Part shown: positions 7,872 through 14,314 of the stretch, in pieces
Layout: every line of letters begins with the position of its first letter
Numbering within the stretch: the stretch's first letter is position 1
NCBI GenBank assembly: GCA_934659475.1
Contig: CAKUHX010000022.1
Location: forward strand, 1-14,314
Reading direction: 5' to 3'
Length of the DNA stretch: 14,314 nt
DNA from: an uncultured Oscillospiraceae bacterium
Lineage (GTDB): Bacteria > Bacillota > Clostridia > Oscillospirales > Oscillospiraceae
Made by a program: the position numbers and the translations under genes
The notes under the pieces: generated by a model
The model's database searches: none
Told to the model about the DNA's origin: nothing
What the model saw: only the letters and a program-made list of their open reading frames with translations

Positions 7872-8623
<752 letters not shown>

Positions 8624-9268
8624 ATGAGGAGCCGGTTTGATGAGCAGCTGTCTCAGCTGAACAGAGAGATGATCGAGATGGGCGCCCTTTGCGAGGAGGT
8701 CATCGCCCTGGCCAGCCAGGCGCTGACCGAGGGAAACGCCGCCTTGGCCAAAAAGGTGGCCCCCCTGGACGGAGAGATCGACCAGAAGGAGCGGGACATC
8801 GAGGCCATGTGCTTGCGCCTGCTGCTGCAGCAGCAGCCCGTGGCCCGGGACCTGCGGCAGATCTCCGCCGCCCTGAAGATGATCACGGATATGGAGCGCA
8901 TCGGCGACCAGGCAGAGGACATCGCGGAGATCGTCCCCTTTGTGGTGGGCCACAGCGCGGAGAACGACGTTCTTTTGAAGGAGATGGCCCGGGCCACCAT
9001 TCAGATGGTCACCGAGAGCATCGATGCCTATGTGAAGCAGGATCTGGCCCTGGCGGAGCAGGTGGTGGCCGAGGACGACACCGTGGACAGCTTTTTCGAC
9101 CAGGTGAAGGAGCAGCTGATCGGCTGCATCGCCCGCAGCCCGGAGGAGGGGGAGTACGCCCTGGATCTGCTGATGATCGCCAAGTATTTCGAGCGCATCG
9201 GCGATCACGCGGTGAATATCGCCCAGTGGGTGACCTTCTCCGTCACCGGGGTGCATAAGGAGGACTGA
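8624..9268 (+). CDS. phoU: Phosphate signalling regulator PhoU
   Basis: A 214-residue cytoplasmic, all-helical protein with two PhoU domains. It links the activity of the Pst transporter to the PhoR-type kinase and restrains phosphate uptake when phosphate is ample. The two metal-binding E-x-x-x-D repeats are visible: E91-RIG-D95 in the first domain and E190-RIG-D194 in the second. Length is typical. The ATG immediately follows the pstB TAA with no gap, with GGGGAGG about 9 nt upstream inside pstB. The regulator genes follow after 2 nt, consistent with the PstB-PhoU-PhoR signalling route. Confidence 0.96.
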   Translation: MRSRFDEQLSQLNREMIEMGALCEEVIALASQALTEGNAALAKKVAPLDGEIDQKERDIEAMCLRLLLQQQPVARDLRQISAALKMITDMERIGDQAEDIAEIVPFVVGHSAENDVLLKEMARATIQMVTESIDAYVKQDLALAEQVVAEDDTVDSFFDQVKEQLIGCIARSPEEGEYALDLLMIAKYFERIGDHAVNIAQWVTFSVTGVHKED

Positions 9269-9270
9269 CC

Positions 9271-9951
9271 ATGATCTGGTGCGTAGAGGATGACGCCAGC
9301 ATCCGGGACATCGAGGTATACGCCCTTCAGTCTACGGGCTTTCAGGCCCGGGGGTTTGAGGACGGCGGCGCCTTCTGGACGGCGCTGACCGGAGAGAAGG
9401 AGAAGCCGGAGCTGGTGGTGCTGGATGTGATGCTGCCCGGAGTGGACGGCGTGGAGCTGCTGCGGCGGATGCGCGGGACAGCGGAACTGAAGGCCATCCC
9501 CGTAGTTATGGCCACAGCCAAGGGCACGGAGTACGACAAGATCCAGGGCTTGGACCTGGGGGCGGACTACTACCTGACCAAGCCCTTCGGTGTGATGGAG
9601 CTGGTGTCCTGCGTCAAGGCCGTGCTGCGCCGCTGCCAAATGCAGAAGCCGGAGCACCGGCTGCGCGCCGGCGGGCTGGAGCTCGACCTGGACGAGCACA
9701 CCGTGACGGTGGACGGCCAGCGGGTGAACCTGACCTATAAAGAGTATGAGCTGCTGCGCCTGTTCCTGTCCCGGCCCGGGGTGGCCTTCACCCGGGACCA
9801 GCTGATGGAGCAGGTGTGGGGCATGGACTACTGCGGCGAGACCCGCACCGTGGACATGCACATCCGCACCCTGCGGCAGAAGCTGGGGCCCTACGGCGAG
9901 CATATCCAGACTGTGCGCAATGTGGGCTACCGCATGGAGGTGGATGGATGA
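9271..9951 (+). CDS. phoB: OmpR/PhoB-type response regulator of the phosphate operon
   Basis: A 226-residue DNA-binding response regulator (called PhoP in Bacillus, PhoB in many Clostridia). The receiver domain (about 1-120) has the acidic pocket EDD (6-8), phospho-acceptor Asp52 in LDVMLPG, switch residue Thr82 and conserved Lys104 in LTKPFG. A winged-helix domain (about 128-226) shows LTYKEYELLRLF and the recognition region TRTVDMHIRTLRQKLG. The start has AAGGAGG about 7 nt upstream. Its stop overlaps the kinase start as ATGA. Operon position indicates it is the phosphate regulator and probably binds the repeats upstream of pstS; the PhoB/PhoP name is by context, since the OmpR family is large. 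Confidence 0.9.
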   Translation: MIWCVEDDASIRDIEVYALQSTGFQARGFEDGGAFWTALTGEKEKPELVVLDVMLPGVDGVELLRRMRGTAELKAIPVVMATAKGTEYDKIQGLDLGADYYLTKPFGVMELVSCVKAVLRRCQMQKPEHRLRAGGLELDLDEHTVTVDGQRVNLTYKEYELLRLFLSRPGVAFTRDQLMEQVWGMDYCGETRTVDMHIRTLRQKLGPYGEHIQTVRNVGYRMEVDG

Positions 9952-11600
9952 ACAGGAAGATCTTCCGCTCCATCATGGCGGTGGCCGGGGCGGTGCTGCT
10001 GGCCAGCCTGCTGGTCATCATGGCCAGCCTGTATGGATACTTCGGCGGCGTGCAGGAGGACCAGCTGCGGGACGAACTGTCCCTGGCCGCCGTCTCGGTG
10101 GAGGATAGCGGCGAGGACTATCTGCGGCAGGTGTCCTCCGACCGGTTCCGCCTGACCTGGATCGCCGGGGACGGCACCGTGCTGTACGACACCCGGGCAG
10201 ACGGCGAGAGCATGGAGAACCACGGTGACCGGGCTGAGGTGAAGCAGGCTCTGGCCCAGGGGGAGGGGGAGAGCATCCGCTACTCCTCCACTCTGCTGCG
10301 GCAGACGGTATACTGTGCCAAGCGCCTGAGCGACGGCACGGTGCTGCGTATCTCCGTCAGCCGGGCCACGGCGGGGGTGCTGGCCCTGGGCATGTTCCAG
10401 CCCATCCTGCTGGTGCTCATCGTGGCCCTGATCCTGTCTGCCCTGCTGGCCGGACGACTGTCCAGGCGGATCGTAGAGCCCCTGAACAGCCTTGACTTGG
10501 AGCACCCCCTGGACAGCGACGCCTATGAGGAGCTGTCCCCCCTGCTCAACCGCATCAACCGGCAGAACCGGCAGATCACCGAGCAGGTGAAGCAGCTGCG
10601 CCGGCGCACCGATGAGTTTGAGCAGATCACCGCCAGCATGGGGGAGGGCCTTGTGCTGTTGGACAACGGCGGCCGGGTCCTCAGTCTGAATCCCGCCGCG
10701 CGAAAGCTGTTTGCCGCGGACGAGAGCTGCGTGGGGCAGGACTTCCTTACTGTAGACCGCAGCCGCGAGATGAGCGAGGCCATCCGCCGCGCCATGGAGC
10801 AGGGGCACAGCGAGATCCGCTCCCGCCGGGGGGACAAGACCTATCAGTTCGACATCACCCGCATCGATTCTCAGGGGGACGTGCTGGGGGCGGTGATCCT
10901 GGCCTTTGACATTACGGAGCGGGAGAGCGGCGAGCGCTTGCGCCGGGAGTTCACCGCCAACGTGTCCCACGAACTGAAGACCCCCCTTCAGGGGATCATC
11001 GGCAGCGCGGAGCTGATCGAAAACGGCATGGTGAAGCCCGAGGATATGCCCCGGTTCATCGGCCATATCAGGGGAGAGGCCCAGCGCATGGTGGCCCTGA
11101 TCGGGGACATCATCCGCCTGTCCCAGCTGGACGAAGGGGAGGAGATGCCCCGGGAGGACGTGGATCTGCTGGAGGTGGCCCGCCGGGCGGCGGAGCAGCT
11201 GGATACCACAGCCCAGGCCCGGAAGATCGCCGTCACCGTGGATGGGCAGCCTACCGCGGTCAACGGGGTGCGTCAGCTGCTGTATGAGGTGATCTACAAC
11301 CTGTGCGACAACGCCATAAAGTATAACGTGGACGGCGGCAGCGTGAGGATGACCGTGAGCGGCGACGGAGCGAACGCCTGCGTCACCGTGGCCGACACGG
11401 GCATCGGCATCCCTCTGGAACAGCAGGCCCGGGTGTTCGAGCGCTTCTACCGGGTGGACAAGAGCCACTCTAAGGCCAGCGGCGGTACCGGACTGGGCCT
11501 GTCCATCGTCAAGCACGCCGTGCAGTACCACGGCGGCTCCATCTCCCTGAACAGCCGCCCCGGGGAGGGCACCACCGTCCGGGTCTGGCTGCCGGTATGA
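9948..11600 (+). CDS. phoR: PhoR-like sensor histidine kinase
   Basis: A 550-residue membrane sensor kinase, partner of the response regulator it overlaps. Layout: transmembrane helix 1 (about 7-29), an extracytoplasmic region of about 115 residues, transmembrane helix 2 (about 146-168), a short HAMP-like linker, a PAS domain (about 218-315, ITASMGEGLVLLDNGGRV), HisKA with phospho-acceptor His341 in VSHELKTPL, and a HATPase_c domain with N-box Asn455 (NLCDNAIKYN), ADTGIGIP, the F-box-like ERFYRVDKSHS and GGTGLGLSI. The start at 9948 has GGAGG about 7 nt upstream; an open extension to 9816 lies inside the regulator gene and is rejected. The extracytoplasmic region resembles the Firmicutes layout more than E. 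coli PhoR, which lacks one. What it senses cannot be told. Confidence 0.9.
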   Translation: MNRKIFRSIMAVAGAVLLASLLVIMASLYGYFGGVQEDQLRDELSLAAVSVEDSGEDYLRQVSSDRFRLTWIAGDGTVLYDTRADGESMENHGDRAEVKQALAQGEGESIRYSSTLLRQTVYCAKRLSDGTVLRISVSRATAGVLALGMFQPILLVLIVALILSALLAGRLSRRIVEPLNSLDLEHPLDSDAYEELSPLLNRINRQNRQITEQVKQLRRRTDEFEQITASMGEGLVLLDNGGRVLSLNPAARKLFAADESCVGQDFLTVDRSREMSEAIRRAMEQGHSEIRSRRGDKTYQFDITRIDSQGDVLGAVILAFDITERESGERLRREFTANVSHELKTPLQGIIGSAELIENGMVKPEDMPRFIGHIRGEAQRMVALIGDIIRLSQLDEGEEMPREDVDLLEVARRAAEQLDTTAQARKIAVTVDGQPTAVNGVRQLLYEVIYNLCDNAIKYNVDGGSVRMTVSGDGANACVTVADTGIGIPLEQQARVFERFYRVDKSHSKASGGTGLGLSIVKHAVQYHGGSISLNSRPGEGTTVRVWLPV

Positions 11601-11620
11601 CCGGAAAAGTCCGGTTTTAT
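11600..11620 (+). terminator. Short terminator after the histidine kinase gene
   Basis: ACCGGA (11600-11605) pairs with TCCGGT (11610-11615) around an AAAG loop and is followed by a TTTTAT run. The stem is only 6 bp, so it is weak, but its place directly at the stop codon suits the end of the pst-pho operon. Confidence 0.45.
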
Positions 11621-11745
11621 GGGATCGGAACGGAGACTGTGCAATTTGCGCCTTGACAAAACGGGAAAAATGGAGAAACTAAAGAAGGAAAAAGCCGGCG
11701 CCTGTGGCGGGGCCGGACGATCAAAGGGAAAGCGAGGGCCATAGT

Positions 11746-12546
11746 ATGGAGGATCAAAAGATACTGGAGGAGCTGCGGAAAAAGCAGGGCTTTATCTGCG
11801 ATATGGACGGTGTGATCTATCACGGCAACCGTCTGCTGCCCGGCGTGAAGGAGTTCGTGGATTGGCTGTATGCAGAGAAGAAGAATTTCCTGTTCCTGAC
11901 CAACTCCTCTGAGCGTTCTCCCAAGGAGCTGCAGCAGAAGCTCAAGCGCATGGGGCTGGAGGTGGACGAGGGCCACTTCTATACCAGCGCTCTGGCCACC
12001 GCCCGGTTCATCAGTTCTCAGGCTCCCGGGTGCAGCGCCTATGTGATCGGCGGCGCGGGGCTCATCATGGCCCTGCACGACGCGGGCATCACCATGAACG
12101 ACATCGACCCCGACTATGTGGTCATCGGCGAAGGCAATACTTATAACTACGAGAATATCCTGAAGGCGGTGCGTCTGGTGCTGAAGGGGGCCAAGCTCAT
12201 CGGCACCAACAGTGACGTTACCGGCCCCGCGGAGGACGGTCTGATCCCTGCCTGCCGGGCCATGATCTCCCCCATCGAGATGGCCACCGGCCAGACGGCC
12301 TATTTCGTGGGCAAGCCCAATCCCCTGATGATGCGCACCGGCCTGCGGATCCTGGGCGTCCACTCGGAGGACGCGGTGATGATCGGCGACCGCATGGATA
12401 CCGACATCGTCGCCGGCATCGAGACCGGCCTGTCCACCATCCTGGTGCTGTCCGGCGTGACGGAACGGGCGGCCATCAAGCGTTTCCCCTACCGCCCCAG
12501 CCTGGTGCTCAACGGCGTGGGCGACCTCCCTGAAAAAGCAAAGTGA
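11746..12546 (+). CDS. HAD-IIA (NagD-like) family phosphatase
   Basis: A 266-residue cytoplasmic HAD hydrolase with a type II cap. Motif I is DMDGVIY (nucleophile Asp19, acid/base Asp21), motif II LTNSS (Thr52), motif III GKPNP (Lys190) and motif IV GDRMDTD (Asp215, Asp220). The family includes NagD nucleotide phosphatase, AraL sugar phosphatase, 4-nitrophenyl phosphatases and eukaryotic pyridoxal-phosphate phosphatase, so the substrate is open. The start at 11746 has GAGGG about 7 nt upstream; a GTG at 11704 in frame lacks support. It lies 145 nt after the kinase gene. A perfect TTGACA at 11653-11658 may be its -35, but no good -10 follows. A strong terminator ends it. Confidence 0.9.
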   Translation: MEDQKILEELRKKQGFICDMDGVIYHGNRLLPGVKEFVDWLYAEKKNFLFLTNSSERSPKELQQKLKRMGLEVDEGHFYTSALATARFISSQAPGCSAYVIGGAGLIMALHDAGITMNDIDPDYVVIGEGNTYNYENILKAVRLVLKGAKLIGTNSDVTGPAEDGLIPACRAMISPIEMATGQTAYFVGKPNPLMMRTGLRILGVHSEDAVMIGDRMDTDIVAGIETGLSTILVLSGVTERAAIKRFPYRPSLVLNGVGDLPEKAK

Positions 12547-12574
12547 TCGGCAGACAACACAGTAGAGTGCTTAT

Positions 12575-12620
12575 ATCTCCGGCGGCTGTCCTATGAACGG
12601 CCGCCGGAGATCTTTTATTG
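12575..12620 (+). terminator. Strong terminator after the HAD phosphatase gene
   Basis: A perfect 12-bp GC-rich stem (12575-12586 with 12600-12611, arm ATCTCCGGCGGC) with a 13-nt loop, followed by CTTTTATTG. It starts 28 nt after the stop and isolates the heat-shock gene from upstream transcription. Confidence 0.85.
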
Positions 12621-12724
12621 TGTACGGCCAAAGACCCATTGGATCCAAAGAACGATCAGGCATAAATGGACCGCTGCCGCAAAATGATATAAAATGTGAA
12701 CGAACGATGCTTCTTTTGTTAATA

Positions 12725-12751
12725 TTAGCACTCGGATATTGACAGTGCTAA
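12725..12751 (+). promoter_or_regulatory. CIRCE element (HrcA operator)
   Basis: TTAGCACTC (12725-12733), 9 bp, then CAGTGCTAA (12743-12751). This matches the CIRCE consensus TTAGCACTC-N9-GAGTGCTAA at 17 of 18 arm positions with the exact spacing. HrcA bound here would cover the -35 hexamer and block transcription until heat or unfolded protein titrates GroE away from HrcA. Confidence 0.95.
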
Positions 12752-12766
12752 AAACTGCGTTATAAT
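12739..12766 (+). promoter_or_regulatory. Consensus sigma-A promoter of hsp20
   Basis: TTGACA (12739-12744) and TATAAT (12761-12766), both perfect, with a 16-bp spacer. The -35 lies within the CIRCE element. The start site is expected near 12773. Confidence 0.92.
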
Positions 12767-12882
12767 GAACGTGATCTTAGGGAGAGGGATCGAGAGATCC
12801 CCCGCCGGAGATCAGGTCAAACTGTATATCGTCTCCGCCCACGGAAGTTCCGGAAGGGCGGAAGTTGAATGGAGGAAGTTAT

Positions 12883-13323
12883 ATGTTACCCAGCATTTTC
12901 GGTGAAAACCTGTTCGATGAATTCTTCAATGATCCCTTCGCACTGATGACCAGCGGGCGTGACCCCCTGTACGGCAAGCACGCCAAGAACCTGATGAAGA
13001 CCGATGTGCGTGAGCTGGACGGCAGCTATGAGATCGACATCGACCTGCCTGGTTTCAAGAAGGACGAGGTGGACATCCAGCTGCAGGACGGCTGCCTGAC
13101 CATCAGCGCCGCTAAGGGTCTGGACAAGGACGAGAAGGATAAGCAGGGCCGCTACATCCGTCAGGAGCGGTATGCCGGTTCTGTCAGCCGCAGCTTCTAT
13201 GTGGGTGAGGATGTGAAGCCCGCCGACGTGAAGGCCAGCTTCGAGGACGGCATCCTGAAGTTGTCCGTGCCCAAGGCGGAGGCAAAGCAGTTGCCTGAAA
13301 ACACTACCATCGCCATTCAGTAA
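12883..13323 (+). CDS. hsp20: Hsp20/alpha-crystallin family small heat-shock protein
   Basis: A 146-residue cytoplasmic chaperone that binds unfolding proteins without ATP and holds them for refolding. The alpha-crystallin domain spans about residues 38-130. Visible hallmarks are DVRELDGSYEIDIDLPGFKK, the phase RQERYAGSVSRSFYV, and the conserved ASFEDGILKLSVPK strand. The C-terminal I-x-I anchor is IAI (143-145). The N-terminal arm MLPSIFGENLFDEFFNDPF is typical of clostridial Hsp18/Hsp20. The ATG at 12883 has GGAGG 7 nt upstream; a TTG at 12865 in frame is rejected. Expression is from a CIRCE-covered promoter, so it should belong to the HrcA regulon with groESL and dnaK. Confidence 0.96.
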   Translation: MLPSIFGENLFDEFFNDPFALMTSGRDPLYGKHAKNLMKTDVRELDGSYEIDIDLPGFKKDEVDIQLQDGCLTISAAKGLDKDEKDKQGRYIRQERYAGSVSRSFYVGEDVKPADVKASFEDGILKLSVPKAEAKQLPENTTIAIQ

Positions 13324-13346
13324 GGACGCGGCATAGACCGCGCCCC

Positions 13347-13374
13347 AACGGCCCGGCCCTGTGGTCGGGCCGTT
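13347..13374 (+). other. Hairpin between hsp20 and the DUF308 gene
   Basis: A 12-bp GC-rich stem with one G-T wobble (13347-13358 with 13363-13374, arm AACGGCCCGGCC) and a 4-nt loop, 23 nt after the hsp20 stop. It is followed by GACAAAGAG rather than a T-tract, so it is a poor intrinsic terminator. It may protect the hsp20 message or reduce read-through into the next gene. Confidence 0.55.
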
Positions 13375-13429
13375 GACAAAGAGAAAAAGATGGCGGCGCG
13401 GCCGCCGGTCACCTCAGGAGGTATGACTT

Positions 13430-13963
13430 ATGAGTAAAAATGGTTCCCGTGTGCTTTGGGTCTTGGCGGGGGTGCTGCTGATCGTGGCTGGTGTCTCCTG
13501 CATGACCCGTCCCGCGGCCGCTTTGGGCGGCCTGTCCATCCTGTTGGGCCTGTCCATGCTGTTTGCCGGCGTGGTGGACATCGTGATCTTTGCCACCGCC
13601 GGCGGCAGTATCTACGGGGCCGGATGGTTCCTGGTAGACGGGATCCTGACGGTGCTCATGTCCATTTTCCTGCTGTGCAACCAGATGTTCACCATGATGA
13701 CCCTGCCTTATATCATGGGCATGTGGCTGTTGTTCTCCGGCATCACCAAGTTTGTCAACTCCTTTGACCTGCGCCGCTTCGGCATGCGGGGCTGGGGCTG
13801 GATCACCGCTCTGGGACTGCTGATGGCGGTGGCCGGGTTCACCTCCTTTATGGACCCCATGGCCGCCGCAGTCACTCTGTCGGTGCTGACGGGCATCTTC
13901 CTGATCCTTCAGGGCGCCGTGTCCATCACCTGCGGCTGTCTGGCCGGCCGGTTCTGGATGTGA
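13430..13963 (+). CDS. DUF308/HdeD-like membrane protein
   Basis: A 177-residue integral membrane protein of the DUF308 family, which includes E. coli HdeD, linked to acid resistance. About six hydrophobic segments occur in pairs, with short loops such as FDLRRFGMRGWGW between them and a Gly-rich pattern repeated in each pair (LAGVLLIVAGV early, LGLLMAVAGF late). There is no catalytic motif; its biochemical role is unknown. The start has AGGAGGT (13416-13422) 7 nt upstream. No promoter is evident in the 106 nt after hsp20, so it may be transcribed by read-through from the CIRCE promoter. It ends before two strong terminators. Confidence 0.82.
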   Translation: MSKNGSRVLWVLAGVLLIVAGVSCMTRPAAALGGLSILLGLSMLFAGVVDIVIFATAGGSIYGAGWFLVDGILTVLMSIFLLCNQMFTMMTLPYIMGMWLLFSGITKFVNSFDLRRFGMRGWGWITALGLLMAVAGFTSFMDPMAAAVTLSVLTGIFLILQGAVSITCGCLAGRFWM

Positions 13964-13991
13964 GGCTGTGAAAAGGCCGCAATGCCGTTTT

Positions 13992-14045
13992 TCCTGCAAA
14001 AAGCCACTCTGCTTCGTAAGAGGCAGAGTGGCTTTTTGCATATTT
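13992..14045. terminator. Long bidirectional terminator
   Basis: An 18-bp perfect stem (13995-14012 with 14023-14040, arm TGCAAAAAGCCACTCTGC) extends by three more pairs, one a wobble, to a GTAA tetraloop. T-runs in the 3' arm on both strands (CTTTTTGC) suit termination from both sides. It lies between the DUF308 gene and the convergent regulator gene. Confidence 0.8.
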
Positions 14046-14053
14046 GTCTCCTG

Positions 14054-14082
14054 CGCCGCCCTGTGCGGGCGGCGGCTTTTTA
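14054..14082 (+). terminator. Second terminator on the plus strand
   Basis: An 8-bp stem (CGCCGCCC 14054-14061 with GGGCGGCG 14067-14074) with a 5-nt loop, followed by GCTTTTTA. The T-run overlaps the stop codon of the convergent regulator gene. It acts as a backup for transcription coming from hsp20-DUF308. Confidence 0.7.
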
Positions 14083-14314
14083 GGCTGTGGGCGTTCCGCC
14101 GTCGGCGGGGATGCCCATGGCCTTCATTTTTCTCCAGAGGGTGGTGCGGCTGATGCCCAGCAGTACGGCGGCCCGAGTGCAGTTGCCCTCCGCCTGGGCA
14201 AGGGCGCGGCAGATGCGCTCCCGTTCGGTTGGCAGCCGATCCAGCGGAACGGCCCGGGGAGCCGGAGCGGCGGTCTGTGCGCTGCCGGTGCGGGCGATCC
14301 GCCGATTGGTCTCC
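14080..14314 (-). CDS. C-terminal end of a transcriptional regulator with Fis-type helix-turn-helix (partial)
   Basis: The frame is open from the window edge to TAA at 14080-14082, giving the last 77 residues of a longer protein. The segment TERERICRALAQAEGN leads into TRAAVLLGISRTTLWRKM and ends MKAMGI plus a short tail. This is the HTH_8 (Fis-type) DNA-binding domain that closes sigma-54-dependent activators and related regulators; T-R-A-A and G-I-S-R-T-T-L-W are its signature positions. An Ala/Pro-rich linker (about residues 15-25 of the visible part) separates it from the missing upstream domain, as in PrpR-like and RocR-like activators. Whether an AAA+ sigma-54-interacting domain is present cannot be seen. 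It converges on the DUF308 gene across shared terminators. Confidence 0.8.
   Translation of the reverse strand, partial: ETNRRIARTGSAQTAAPAPRAVPLDRLPTERERICRALAQAEGNCTRAAVLLGISRTTLWRKMKAMGIPADGGTPTA

Larger units (their letters stand above)
12547..12882 (+). other. Regulatory region upstream of hsp20
   Basis: 336 bp without a gene. In order: the HAD gene terminator (12575-12620), an AT-rich stretch with nothing recognisable (12621-12720), the CIRCE operator and promoter (12725-12766), and a leader of about 110 nt (from about 12773) with two hairpins before the ribosome binding site at 12871-12875. Confidence 0.75.

Noticed and set aside
9927..11531. Minus-strand open frame of 534 codons under the histidine kinase
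   Set aside because: Shadow of the kinase gene, which has every expected catalytic motif; the antisense product shows no domain.
13347..13374. Intrinsic terminator after hsp20
   Set aside because: The stem is strong but no T-tract follows, so it is listed only as a hairpin.
13373..13378. TTGACA as a -35 for the DUF308 gene
   Set aside because: The hexamer lies in the 3' arm of the hairpin, and no -10-like sequence occurs at 16-18 bp (the region is GC-rich).

Overview
The window reads as a chromosomal segment of a GC-rich Clostridia member, most likely an Oscillospiraceae-type gut anaerobe (the Flavonifractor, Lawsonibacter or Intestinimonas kind). This rests on strong GGAGG-type ribosome binding sites, a CIRCE heat-shock operator, GC-rich codon use and protein sequences that look clostridial. 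No RNA gene, CRISPR array, insertion sequence or prophage gene was seen.

Left part (1-3969, genes on the minus strand): 190 bp of non-coding DNA with three perfect hairpins, then an M3-family zinc oligoendopeptidase, a RidA-type enamine/imine deaminase with a clear promoter and terminator, and a MATE-family efflux transporter. A regulatory gap (3970-4355) then carries the MATE promoter leftward and a Pho-box-like repeat region rightward.

Centre (4356-11600, plus strand): a complete phosphate-starvation operon. It encodes the phosphate-binding lipoprotein PstS, an attenuator-like hairpin, permeases PstC and PstA, a pyridoxal/pyridoxamine kinase-like protein, the ATPase PstB, the regulator PhoU, and an OmpR-type response regulator with a PhoR-like histidine kinase. 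From pstC onward every junction is a few bases or a 4-base ATGA overlap, so this is one translationally coupled unit. The transporter imports phosphate, PhoU links transporter state to the kinase, and the regulator pair probably controls the operon itself. The vitamin B6 kinase-like gene is the unexpected member, placed between pstA and pstB and coupled to both.

Right part (11601-14314): a HAD-IIA (NagD-like) phosphatase with a strong terminator; an Hsp20 small heat-shock protein whose consensus promoter is overlapped by a CIRCE element, implying HrcA control; a DUF308/HdeD-like membrane protein behind a hairpin lacking a T-tract; two strong terminators; and, on the minus strand at the edge, the C-terminal end of a regulator with a Fis-type helix-turn-helix.

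Most of the window is ordinary core genome. The items most worth a second look are the B6-kinase gene inside the pst operon, the triple-hairpin element at the left edge, and the CIRCE-controlled hsp20 with its structured leader.
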